Origin: Physella acuta
Lineage: Eukaryota > Mollusca > Gastropoda > Physidae
Direction of reading: 5' to 3'
Length of the DNA stretch: 64,000 nt
Assembly (NCBI RefSeq): GCF_028476545.1
Contig: NW_026732777.1
Coordinates: 12,501-76,500, forward strand
Within the stretch, counting starts at the first letter, position 1. Every line of letters begins with the position of its first letter. The notes below the pieces were generated by a model. It was given only the letters and a program-made list of their open reading frames with translations. It had not been told where the DNA came from and did no database searches. This document shows positions 12,448 through 23,572 of the stretch, piece after piece. A program made the translations under genes and the position numbers.

Positions 12448-15400
12448 TTAATTATAGGAAACTAAATTACCTTCCATCAAATGTCTTTCTTCATTGCCTC
12501 TATTTTCATCATCGCTTTCCTCATCACTATCATCTTCTTCTTCTTCCTCCTCTTCTTCATTATGACTTTCATTATCATTCTCAACAGGTAGAATATGATC
12601 TATGTTATTGTTTTCATTGCCGCTGTCTATGTCAGTCTCAGAATCCCTAATTTCCTCTTTGCGCTCGGTCTCGCTCTCCAGGTCACTGTGGTCTTCGTTA
12701 TTATGTGTTTGTGTTTGCTCCGTGGTAAGGTTCTCCTCAATATCAATTTCGTTATCAGCTTTTCTACTACAAAGTTTAAAAAGGACTTTTCTGCTATAAA
12801 AGTTTAAAAAAACAGTTGTTTATAAAAGTTAGCATGCTTGCTAATCGAACCTAAAATATACTTTTAAAATTTAAGAAACTGCTATTTTAGTATAGAATAG
12901 CCTTAATTTTTATGGTGTAAATTTTTTAAATTATAAATCCAATATTCACATTAAAAACCCCCTTTTCCAACTTCCACCAACAAATATATTACTATCGAAT
13001 TTTTTTTCCAAATCTTAGCTGGCAATACAATAAAAAGTACACTTTATGGCTGGCCAGTTGCTACAAATCATCTGGAGGGATGGTGTAGCAATCACTATAC
13101 TCAGCCACCTTTACTTTCCCAAACTCAGGTGGACTTAGGGACATACTAAGGATTTTAGTAAGTGACTGAACTTAAAACTCATGCACTCCACAGCATAACC
13201 ATGCAATCCCCTGTTAGTACTTTTACACACAAAAATCAGTAATATGAATAACTTTAAAAGTGTATTCAATTTAACCATACATATTCACATTAGGTTCAAT
13301 TAGGGGACAATGTGGTTGGATTGTAAAGCTTACTACAGCTAGGCAGAGAGTCTCGAGTTTGAATCCAGGGCTCAAGTCTGTAGGATACAATTCAGAGCTC
13401 TGATGAGTACCTGACTCACGTTCAAGAAAATAAGGCGGCTGGGTATAATGATGACCCCTGTATGCTGAGGTAATTGATGAACTCTATTTCATCTGCACCA
13501 CGTGCCTTAGGCATGGATGTAAAAAGGTGTTACACCCTGCAGAAGTAAACGTGTTAGAAGTACTCACTTCTTAAAATGTTCATCTCTGTACCTGGGTCTG
13601 GCCCTGAGCAGGTACCTCAGCACCCAGATGGCTAGGACAGTGACAGGGAGTATCACAGCTAATATTGGCATGACAATCATCAGCACCAGGTCCCTGGTCA
13701 TGGAAGCTTCCTGTGTGCTGGTGCCATTGTTAGGTGGTCCTGATGACAATATGATTAGTGGATGTGTTTACTTGTTTTATCATTATCAGTGAGTGTTAAA
13801 AAATGTGACATCATTTTTTTTGTTTTTACTTGGTTTAGTAATTTTTAATAATTAAAAATTAAATAATAATAATAATTAATTATTAGTTATTATTATTATT
13901 ATTAAATATAATTAATTTATTTAATTATAATTAAATAAATTCTTTTTTTGTTTCAACAAGTAATAATACAGTATGCAATCTTTTGAAAGTGTTTACTAAC
14001 ATTGATAATTTTAATTAAAAAAGAACTATTTCCTCAATTGAAATTACAATGATTTTTTTTTTTGTCTACCTAAGATGTCAAAATAAAAACTTACTCCTAA
14101 TATCACCATATAACAGCAATCCACAATAATAAATTAAAATAACCAGATGCTAGAGTGTTTATAAAATAATACAATAAATTATATTTTGGAACACATTTGC
14201 CAACTTGGCAATGCACTGACATCTTTACACTTGAGTCCCTTACTAAATACATTTTTAGACACTTAAATTAACAGAAATAATATCCTGAAACCTAAACTTA
14301 AATTTATTTTAAAAAGTATATTTAAAAGCTTTACCAACAATTCTTTTCAAAATTATAATATATACTAATACATTTGTTTGCACCGTAAATTGTATTATGG
14401 AAACTCATCAGGTAAATCTAGATGCAACTAGGAAACCAGGTAAAAAGTACAGAAAAAAAGTGAAAAATCCTAAACTCATCAAGTATATTTAAATGCAACT
14501 AGGTGAACAGATCACAAGGACAGAAAGTTAAATATTCTAAATATCCTAAACTCACCAGGTAAATCTAAATGCAACAATGTGAACTGTTCACAAGTACAGA
14601 AAGTTAAATATCCTAAACTTACCAGGAAAATCTAAATGCAACTAGGTGAACAGATCACAAGGACAGAAGGTTAATATCCTAAATATCCTAAACTTACCAG
14701 GTAAATCTAGATGCAACTAGGTGAACAGATCACAAGGACAGAAAGTTAAATATCCTAAATATCCTAAACTTACCAGGAAAATCTAAATGCAACTAGATGT
14801 ACAGATCACAAGGACAGAAAGTTAAATATCCTAAATATCCTAAACTTACCAGGTAAATCTAAATGCAACTAGGTGAACAGATCACAAGGACAGTAAGTTA
14901 AATATCCTAAACTTACCAGGTAAATCTAAATGCAACTTGCTGATCAGATCATAAGTACAGAGAGATGAATACCCTGCTATAGAGCATGTGACTTCCCCAT
15001 AAAAAGGGGAGCAAATCTGTACAGAACTAGATGAGTAGTCTGTGGCTACTTTCACTTCAAGGATCCCACTTGGTACCTGACAATCCAAGAATTTTAAATG
15101 TGTTAATTTTATTTAAAGCGTATTTTGAATCTTTTTATTTTTAAAAACATGTATTAAACAAAAAAGTACTATGAAAAATCAGGAATTTTAAATGTATTTG
15201 TTTTATGTTAAAACTTTTTTTTAATCTATTTAGAATAAATAAACTTGTATTGAGTAGTATGAACTACAGCTGATGACAATAAAATACTTACAGACCAAAC
15301 AAATTTGGCAGGTGGGTAGCCAGCATACTCTAGTGTACCACATGTTAAATTTACACAATGTGTACGCTTGTTGTAGTTGGTAATGATTTCAGATCGTGTT

Positions 15401-17899
15401 ATATTAAGCCTACCATTGTGAGGAATGGGACGCACTGGAAATGAAAGGTAACAGTCAATTTTCAATGTATATGTTTTTTACAAACAATTTTTGTTGAGTA
15501 GTTTAAATATATTTTCTATTAAGGCATTATTGAGAACATTGTAGTTGTTCTCATTATTCTAGATTAGGATTTTTTAAACATTTACTTTAATAGCTTTAAA
15601 GCAAAACCTAGACATTGTTCAAAAGAATGACATTACCTATTTTTGAAAATTTACTAATATTAGACTACTGATAGTCACCCAAATTACAAATATGACTTGC
15701 TGGCCTTATCTCTGATCCAAATCCTTCCATATCCCAAACCCTCATTTCTGAACCTAATACTAAACCTAAAATTAAATTACCACAGCAACTAAAAACATTT
15801 TTTCTGGAGTGTTTATCGTCTGACAGTTATCCTTTTTTTTTCCCGGTTATGCCATAGACACAAAATACAAATACTCTAACTTTACAAAGACATGTTCCTG
15901 GAGTGCTTATCGTCCAACACTTATCATTTTTTCCCCGGTTATGCCCAAGACACAAAAAAACAAATACTCTAACTGGTTAAGCCCAAGACACAAAATACAA
16001 ATACTCTAACTTTACAAAGACATGTTCCTGGAGTGCTTATCGTCTGACACCTATCATTTTTTTCCCGGTTATGCCCAAGACACAAAAAACAAATACTCTA
16101 ACTGGTTAAGACCAAGACACAAAATATAAATACTCTAACTTTACAAAGACATGTTCCTGGAGTGTTTATCGTCTGACACATAATTTTTTTCCCGGTTATG
16201 CCCAAGACACAAAATACAAATTAACTTTACAAAGACATGTTTGAATCTTCTTCTTCTTCTTCGTTCTTAATTATTAGTGTTGAAGAGGATCGAGATTTAT
16301 CTGCCAGTGGGTTTGAACTCGAGACCTTGTTCGAATTTATCAACCATAAACCTTTTGCCGACTCGACCACGCCTCCAACACAATTAAGCGTTACGTGTCA
16401 ACTGGTTATGCGCCATTGAGGCCATTGACTCCAATTTCAGCCTGCTTTTTCTTTTTGGATTTGCTTCCATAGCCTTTGTCCAACCAAGAACAAACTACAA
16501 GGCAGCAGTTGTTTAATTTTGGAGTTGTTTCTCCTAGAAGAGTTGCTGTCCCCAGCTAACGAGCCTCATCTGCCTGAGGGTTTGAACTCTAGACTTTTCG
16601 GTTTAGCAACCATGAGCTTTACCTACTCCACCACGCCGACCCCTACATGTTTGAATGGAAGATGCCACCTTACCATGAACAGTGAGGTTGGTAGTCCTGG
16701 TCCAGACTTGGTCATGACTTAGTTTTGCCTGGGCTGTGTATAAGCCAGCATCATCAAATGTGATCCCCTTCAAGAAGATCCCAGAGTCCTCACCAGCAAT
16801 AACTAACCTGGGAAGGCCACAACATCACCAGGGTTAAATCTATATTTTACTTGGCAGGTTAATTGGGATTAGAGAAAGTGGAATTTGAAAGGTTCAAAAC
16901 ATGTTTAATTATTTAAATAATTTTAACATTTTCAACAGTAACAAACCTTGCCAGGCCAATAAAGATTTAGGTTAACTATAAGTTTTATAATTCAAGTTTA
17001 CTTTAATGGTCAAAAATTTTAATTTTTAATGTTATTGCAGAAACTAAATGGATGAGTTTTAATTTTTTTTTAAATTTATTTTTTAAAAATATATGATTCA
17101 AAACAACAGAAATTTATTCTTTTAACAGCGTTTGATATATAGCTGTGAGACCTAACCTACAAACTGATATTTTTTCAACCCTAAGGATCTATATAAGGTT
17201 GAGGTTTTGTGATACCATCAATAAAGAAGATTATAATTATGCATACATTTTACTATTACTTTAACATTCAAACAGAGACCTGGACTCTTCTATGATGAAA
17301 ATAAAAACATGGCAGATGTTTACCTCTCTCCTAGAGGCCTGTTAATGATATTGAGCTCTCTCTTCCCAATGCTATTGAATGTGGCTATAACTATGTTTTT
17401 TTCACTGTGACGCCTTTGAAAGCTTAGGGTGATGATCATCTTCTGGGCTAGAAGTGTTATTGGCCAGGGAATGTAAGCTGTTGAACCGGTACAACCATGA
17501 AACTCCTGCATTCTATCTAGACCCAGAACATCATCTGCATAACACCATTATTAAATAAAAATGTGTGCTAACAAAAACAACAAAAAGTATTTTTCTATAA
17601 TATAACATAAAGAAAATATTACGTATTTAACTTATGTAGCAAATTATATTAAAATAAATTTCAACAAAAAATTTATATTTAAGAAAAATATGCATTTACT
17701 TTGAATAAAAGATTATTTATTTATTATTCAATTTACATGTAAACAAGAGACAAATTTTTCTATCGATATTTAGCTAAAAGTAAATTTTCTTTTTTCATCA
17801 ACTTCAATCCCTTAATCAGTAATGATCATTTTAAAAGTAGCTACCTTGTGCATGGATAACTGTCAGCATAAATAGTAAAACTCCAGCAATTTTGTTCAT
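12448..17899 (-). CDS. Ig-domain type I membrane protein with acidic cytoplasmic tail (unclassified)
   Basis: Seven exons join in phase: 17899-17845, 17534-17324, 16807-16674, 15434-15292, 15076-14917, 13739-13568 and 12766-12448. They give 397 residues plus stop. The start is the only ATG followed by a signal peptide (MNKIAGVLLFMLTVIHA). Residues about 20-133 form an Ig V-like domain containing the F-strand signature DDAGLYTA, in which the usual Cys is replaced by Ala. A second Cys-rich Ig-like domain follows (CVNLTC, FVW, GEVTCSIAG). Four N-glycosylation sequons are visible (NLT, NIT, NLT, NGT). Residues about 252-279 are one hydrophobic helix ending in Arg-rich RARPRYR. The 118-residue tail is Glu/Asp/Ser/Asn-rich, with a run of eight Glu near its end. 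The last coding exon is supported by a GTGAGT donor at 13567 and matching phase. I infer a surface receptor or adhesion protein and do not recognise the family. An immune role is only a possibility. Confidence 0.75.
13060..13215 (-). mobile_element. tRNA-derived SINE copy (diverged)
   Basis: The plus strand carries the reverse complement of the SINE body seen at 27880-28136: 'actcagccacctttactttccc', then 'aggtggacttagggacat'. It is diverged, lacks a clear tail, and lies in the last intron of the Ig-like receptor gene. Confidence 0.5.
13320..13535 (+). mobile_element. tRNA-derived SINE copy
   Basis: It has a degenerate tRNA-like head with a box-B-like GAGTTTGAATCC at about 13357. The family body follows (ctgatgagtacctgactcacgtt ... 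ggcggctgggtataatg ... aactctatttcatctgc) and then a short tail. Its orientation is opposite to most other copies in the window. It lies in the last intron of the Ig-like receptor gene. Confidence 0.6.
13830..13950. repeat. AT-only simple repeat (AATAATTATT-type)
   Basis: A run made almost wholly of A and T, with TAATAATTATTA-like units, lies in the intron between exons 5 and 6 of the Ig-like receptor. No other content is seen in it. Confidence 0.5.
14400..14945 (-). repeat. Tandem array of duplicated exon end plus 5' splice site
   Basis: About eight units of 66-80 bp repeat the last ~40 bp of exon 5 of the Ig-like receptor with the first ~30 bp of its intron. On the minus strand each unit reads roughly GTTGCATTTAGATTTACCTG, then GTAAGTTTAGGATATTT. 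The first unit is the real exon end at 14917. Further intact GTAAG or GTGAG donors occur near 14845, 14769, 14692, 14618 and 14552; the two most distal units (near 14475 and 14404) have decayed donors. Reading past the first donor soon meets an in-frame stop, so only the proximal donor gives the full protein. Confidence 0.85.
15805..16240. repeat. Tandem repeat, ~120-bp unit
   Basis: Three to four copies share the blocks 'ttcctggagtgcttatcgtc', 'cccggttatgcccaagacac' and 'aaatactctaactttacaaa'. Some copies have a short internal duplication ('actggttaagcccaagacac'). The array lies in the intron between exons 3 and 4 of the Ig-like receptor. Confidence 0.8.
16245..16387 (-). mobile_element. tRNA-derived SINE, second family, with CTT-repeat tail
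   Basis: On the minus strand the head reads GGAGGCGTGGTCGAGTCGGC ... GAGTTCAAACCC, with spacing like tRNA box A and box B (Ser/Leu-like). A short body follows and then a (GAA)n end, seen as (CTT)n on the plus strand. It is distinct in sequence from the more abundant SINE in the window. Confidence 0.6.
16500..16656 (-). mobile_element. tRNA-derived SINE, second family, related copy
   Basis: The minus strand reads GGGGTCGGCGTGGTGGAGTA ... AGAGTTCAAACCC, a tRNA-like head related to the copy at 16245-16387. It ends only about 18 bp from the exon 3 donor of the Ig-like receptor at 16673. Confidence 0.55.
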
Positions 17900-19600
17900 T
17901 TCTTAAACTAAATTGCCCTTTGAAAATGAATGGTCACAATAATCCAAAGGACATCATTCCAGTTTTTCAATTCTGCGTTCTCTGTATCCTTGGTGCTGTT
18001 GGTGTCTGCTGCCATTAATGACCATGAGGTACCACACATGAATGAAAAGTAAGCACCATGGCACCAAAATCGATAAATTGTTCAACTTGTAGAGGAAAAA
18101 AAAGTACTGTTAAAATAAATACAATTACGTTAATATAAGACTAAGCAAACCTATTTGATATTTGTGACCCTAAAAAAACAAACATGAATACAAAACTGAC
18201 TATTTGATTTTAAAAAGTTATAGGCCTATTGCCTTTACAATTCACTAGCTAGTACATTCTAAATCACTGAGAGTAGAAAAAGTTTATAAAACCCAAGGAC
18301 TGAGAAAATAGCAGAGTAAAGTTCAGTAAAGGTACCTTGGATGATGGTCTAGGAGATAGATCATAATGAAGTTTAGTCTTTTACCATCTGTAAGGAATAG
18401 GTAAAAAAGTATAATGAAAACTGCATTACTGTGAATACTATAATTATGTTACACTAAGTATGTAGACCTCCTAAATGTAGTTAAAGTACCACTAACAAAT
18501 CCATCAAGTCAGTTTGACTTCGAGTTTGAATTAGTTAATCACACTGACAATAGAATCTATTGAATAGATACTTTACTCTCTAATACGGTCATTCATTACA
18601 TGCTAAAGCACTACATACAGTGTGACTACAGAACAGAATCTAGAATTCTGGATCTAGTCTAAGTTTAAACTTTTTCTTAATGCCAGTCAAAATCAAATTT
18701 TAATCAATCAAATGATTGTTGTGTTGATGGGGGGGGGGGGGGGATATCAGTTAATAAATCGTTGATGAAAATATTCGGTAAAGTGTAATCCGTATGAATG
18801 CTGAAAATAAAATTATTAGCACAAGGGTTATAATTAAAGACATAATCGGAACTAATCAAGGTAAAATAAAAATATTTTTTTACACTAATTTTGAGACAAA
18901 AGATGCTGATAATCATTTCTGTTGTTGTTTACACAATTAAACCGGATGTTGAACAGCAGCAACGTTTTAATGTACAAAATAGTTTTGTCCATGTTTCTAA
19001 ATTTAGATTTTGATGGTAGTGGAATGTTACATTCGTTTCTAAAATGATGTAGACTCTAGGTCTAGCTAGATCTAGATCTTTATGTTAATTAATCACAAAC
19101 TATAACGTTGTTACTAATAATGATCAGATACAAGATAATGTATTCTATGTCTATTTAGATTTAGAATCTAGCTATCTACTAAATATGTTAATTTTACGAA
19201 TACTCCCTGTTTTTTTAAATAATTTCTTTTCATAAGAGAGTTACGGATAACCCATCACATTTTGTTTTAATTCGCTTTACGCTTTAATTAATATCCCCGC
19301 TTTTGTTGTAAAAGAAAAATAGCTTTCTATTGATTTGATGGGCATTTTAAATGAAATGAGGGGTAATATCTTCTTATAACCACTAGTATAAACTGTTTAC
19401 TTCTAGAAAATTAGATCTAAAGATTCTCTACATTCTATGATTCTACTTTAACTTTCACATTGCAGTGGTGTGTGTGCCTTTGGCAAGGTTATGACATCAG
19501 ATTATGACATCAGATTACTTACTTCTTACTAACTTACTTGAAGTTTGCTATGGTCATTAGTGATTTTGTCATTATGATTATGTCGTTATTTAAATATAAC
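17900..19600. other. Intergenic/5' region between the Ig-like receptor and TSFM
   Basis: This is the shared upstream region of two divergent genes. It holds a poly-G run (about 18729-18743) and AT-rich sequence. One TSFM first-exon candidate lies at 18991-19015 and is listed separately. I see no other gene or clear promoter element. Confidence 0.4.
18991..19015 (+). other. TSFM: Candidate first coding exon of TSFM
   Basis: An ATG is followed by eight sense codons and one extra base before GTAGTG. That is phase 1, as needed to join the acceptor at 20429. An ETS-like AACCGGATGT lies about 50 bp upstream at 18940. The encoded MFLNLDFD is acidic and not typical of a mitochondrial leader, which argues against it. 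A similar ATG with a phase-1 donor at about 19338 is an alternative. Confidence 0.25.
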
Positions 19601-20036
19601 GAGCTTACCCGCGTCGTAAACATACGCCACTATTTAGTTGTTTTATTTTCTACTTTACAGTAATTCATAATTAATTTGTGAATTTGACACACTACTCTCC
19701 CTCCCCCCTCCCCCCCTCCAATCCCAGTTGAAGCAGCCGTCCTTGATGACAGTTTACAGACGACAATGAAAAAATCAAGCAGAACTTCTCACCTCTCCTT
19801 AGTTTCAAATCTTTCAAAAGCTAAATTATCTGCCCGTAATAGCTGTCACTAATTCAATCTGGCTGTAAACATTTGGGGTGAAACGCAGCTCACCAGACTG
19901 GTGTGGGTGGGGGTGGTAGCAAAATGGTCTGTTGCATATGCCTGAAGAGTGAGTGAGGGGGCAGGGGGGATGATTAGATAGTCGGCTTGCATCGTCTTGC
20001 CCATGAAGAGAATTATATAAATATATATATATATAG
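19601..20036 (+). repeat. Dispersed repeat copy A ending in a TA microsatellite
   Basis: It shares ordered blocks with 57235-57620: 'gccactatttagttgtttta', a C-rich tract, 'ctaaattatctgcccgtaat', 'gtaaacattt', 'ctcaccagactggtgtggg' and 'gaagagaattatataaatat'. Both copies end in (TA)n. No coding capacity or terminal repeats are visible, and the class is unknown. It probably lies in the first intron of TSFM. Confidence 0.6.
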
Positions 20037-20429
20037 GTGACCTGTCATTTGATTTCATGGGGCAGGGTGTGCTTCTTGATTTTCTTAAAGCACGATCATC
20101 TCCAATTGCAGTTGAAGCTAGATCTATGGTTTTGCTTTCTAGCACCCGTATTTACTTAATACTTTAATAGTTAAACAACAGCAAAATAAACCTGTAAAAT
20201 AAATGACTAAATGTGACAGGCCCACAGATTATAATTGCAAATAAATACTCATTGTTCTTTACCTTCTTAAACGTAAAGCATTAGGCCAACAGAAGGCCTA
20301 CGGATTACATTAGCAGTTAGTAAAAAGAAGATATTATTATAAATTATAGTAAAATTATGCTCTTCTTATGGGTTTAGATTTTAGATTGTAGTAATCATAG
20401 GCCTAACATTATTTTTATTTCATCAACAG

Positions 20430-23214
20430 GATTAATAGTGGTTAAACCAAGACTGTGGTATGTGTTTAGATCATTTTCCCAGGCAGCAGCACCAGCTGCA
20501 GATAAAACATTGTTGAGCAAGTTAAGGAAGCAGACAGGCGTACCTTTTATAAACTGCAAGAAGGCTCTTGTCAAGTTTGATAATAATTATGATCAGGTAA
20601 ATGTGTTTGCTTTTTCAGCTGTGTACACCAACTGTGGAACTACTTTTAATAGTGAAGGATGAAAAATTGCTGGTGCTCTCTGCAATGTGATGTTTTGTAC
20701 CTGCGATAAAAATTAAATTGCAAAACTGTGTAGGGATCCTTGCTCTGCAGTTGATTTACTTTACAATGTACACATTTATTTGACAGTAACTAGTCTTAAC
20801 AGTGTTCATGACTGAAGTTTGCTTCCCTTATATTAGTTACATATGAGTTCCCTTATTTGCTCACTAGCGCAATTAAACTAAAATCATCAGATAACATTGT
20901 CATGTAGTCATATCTAAAAATGCAATCTCATTTTGTAAAAGCCAGATCACATGTAGTGTAGTACAAGTTAGTACAAGCTGTTCGTTTTTAGAAGTTCAAA
21001 TAACATTAGCACTATTTTATCTTATTAGGCTAAACAATGGTTACTGGATGAAGCCAAAAAGGAAGGATGGGCCAGAGCTACTAAACTTCAGTCAAGACCA
21101 ATGTCTCAGGGTCTTGTTGCTATATTGGGTGATAGCAAACAAGCTACTATGATAGAGGTAATAAGCAGTTAATTAAAGTAGAGGTAAATGTGAAGAGGGG
21201 AGGTAATTAGCTGGTAAATATGAAGTGGGGTGAAAATAAGCAGACACTAAATATTTTATTTTTTCTCTTTGATGATTAAGGCTCAGCTTCCTTAATAGCC
21301 TTGCCTTACAGATGCCTTTTTCATCTCAAGACTTTTGGATCTATATCACTGGCCAATCATTTTGCCTCTAAAAATATTTGATATTGTTGCTTTATGATTA
21401 GTTTCAAGCTTCTCAAAATAACAGTTAATTCACTGGACTTTTTTTTTAAAGGGATGTAAATATAGGGACTTTTTTTTGGAATTCTAAATTATAATTGTGC
21501 TTAAAAAACTTATTTTCAATATTTGAGTTGGCTGTAAGATCTATTTATCGTCGTTTTAAAATTCAGACTGTTATTTTGTTGACTGTATGAGTTTTGAAGT
21601 TTTAATGATTGTACATGTAGATTACATGCTTGGGCCTTATTCTAAAAATAATGGTTAAAACAATACAAAGGTGCTTGAACCTTCTTGGGGTTGATTTTCT
21701 TTATCCTGAAATATTTTATTTTTATCTCATTTTGGTTGCTTATAACAGGTCAATTGTGAAACAGACTTTGTGGCTCGTAATTTAACATTTAAAAACATGG
21801 TTACCAAATTAGCAGAGGAGTGTAACAGTTACTTTGACAAACTACCAGACAATGAGGTGAGACTTATTATTATTCTTAGCTCATGTAAAAAGTTCAAAAT
21901 AAATTTTTACCTGTGTAAGATTAAGATTGTGAATATTTGATTTAAATAAGAATATTTTAAACATATATTTCCTGCTAAATGTCAAGAATAATAGTCACCA
22001 GCTGCATATAAGCAGCATACATTAAACTAACAAAAGTTTGGTTTGTTAAGTTGATTTTTATCAAATAACTGAAATTTTTGTAGGTGACGCTAGGCAAACT
22101 TGAGCTAGATCAAATCAAAACAAGTGAGCAGTCCACACTAGCAGACTTGGTGGTGCTGAATGTTTCCAGCCTTGGTGAGAACATGGCCATCAGACGGGGT
22201 ATCTTTGTTAGAGCCAACCCAGGCTCAACTTTAATATCATATGTCCACCCTTCTGGTAAGGAATTACATTTTATTTTTTAATGACTTTAAAAAGATTTAG
22301 ATTATACCCAACTATATGGATTAGGGTGGGTTCGGTATAGTTTGTTTAGGTAGTGTTACTAACATTGATATTTAAAATGTTATTGTGAAAACCCTTACAT
22401 GAATATGTGTCACTAACAAACACTGCAACTTTGTAGTACAATCCAGTCAAATCAAAGATTGTATTAATAGAATAAATGAGTGGGTCTTTTGGCTATTTAT
22501 TTTCTGCAGAACTGAGTGAATTAATAACAATAATTTTAATTTTCTTCATCAATATAAAAACTCGCTTGCTCTATTCATAGTTTCACTTTACTTTCATGTT
22601 TGCTTCACTAGTCTCTGTAATCTATACAATTGATTCTTGGATGTTTAATTAATTTTTTCTTTGTGAATCAGAAATCAATTTAACCAACAATTTATGTAAT
22701 GTGATATTCATCATATTCATCATGTAACCTTCATAACCAGATATTTCTGTCAAATTCGATTTTGTGATTTATATATTCTTTATTTTCTTCAGCATCACCA
22801 ATACAAGATCGTGTAATATCTGGAAAATATGGCGCTATTGTAGAACTGAAGCAGAAAAACCAGACAGACAAACCTTTGACATCATTGAAAAACCTGGGCA
22901 CGCACCTGTGTCAGCATGTGATTGGCATGAACCCAAAAACCATAGGAGAATATGTGCCTAGAGAGAGCAAACAAAAGGAACCTGAGGTGGTGCAACAGGC
23001 GGAAGAGCCAGAGAAAGATGAGGCTGCTACAGAGGATGAGGAGAGTGAGGTGACGAAAGAAACACCCACTGTGGAGGAGGATAGGCTGTTGGCACAAGAT
23101 TATCTGTTAGACACGTCCATGACGGTGGGGGAGCTTGTCGCAATTAACAACGTTGAGGTTCTACAGTTTAGGCGTTTTGCTTGCGGGGAGGAAATTGAAG
23201 GAGAGAACAGCTAG
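20430..23214 (+). CDS. TSFM: Elongation factor Ts, mitochondrial (first exon not included)
   Basis: This is the nucleotide exchange factor that recharges mitochondrial EF-Tu with GTP during organelle translation. Exons 20430-20596, 21029-21157, 21749-21856, 22084-22255 and 22793-23214 join in phase with GT-AG borders and end in TAG, giving about 332 residues. A basic leader (KPRLWYVFRSFSQ) precedes the UBA-like Ts-N domain (LLSKLRKQTGVPFINCKKAL ... WLLDEAKKEGWARATKLQ). The core motif VNCETDFVARN follows, then GENMAIRRG, YVHPSG and GKYGAIVEL, matching the EF-Ts dimerisation domain. A Glu-rich linker of about 40 residues sits between IGEYVPRES and the conserved end LLAQDYLLDTSMTVGEL, longer than in mammals. 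The first exon opens mid-codon and has no in-frame ATG, so the start codon must lie upstream (see 18991-19015). Confidence 0.93.
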
Positions 23215-23566
23215 TTTTTTTTGTGGTTATATAAGAGTGCAAGAACCAATATTGTGTGTTTGATATTAAACATGAATTGAAGTAGTCAGTCATCTGCACA
23301 ATTGTCAGTGAAGAATGCAAATGTATATCAGTATTTTAATAAGGAGGTAGTTTGTGTCATATTAATCATTGTGTACTGAAAAAAAATGTGCTTTTATCCA
23401 TTTACTGGATGTTGGTATGCATGGTTTTGTCTAGTTGTATAATTTATAATTTCATATAATTTATAAGTTCATATGTTTTTGTTGCTGTAAAACGTGATGT
23501 AAAAATGTCAGCATTCGTGATTGCTAATATTTTTTTTTGCTAAAATTTTTTTTTTTTTATGATTTA

Positions 23567-23572
23567 AATAAA
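23567..23572 (+). terminator. Poly(A) signal candidate for TSFM
   Basis: AATAAA lies about 350 nt after the TSFM stop codon, directly after T-rich sequence. This is the first canonical signal downstream of the stop that I noticed. Confidence 0.5.

Noticed and set aside
16275-16655. Possible tRNA genes
   Set aside because: Box-A/B-like motifs are present, but acceptor stems do not pair and SINE tails follow.
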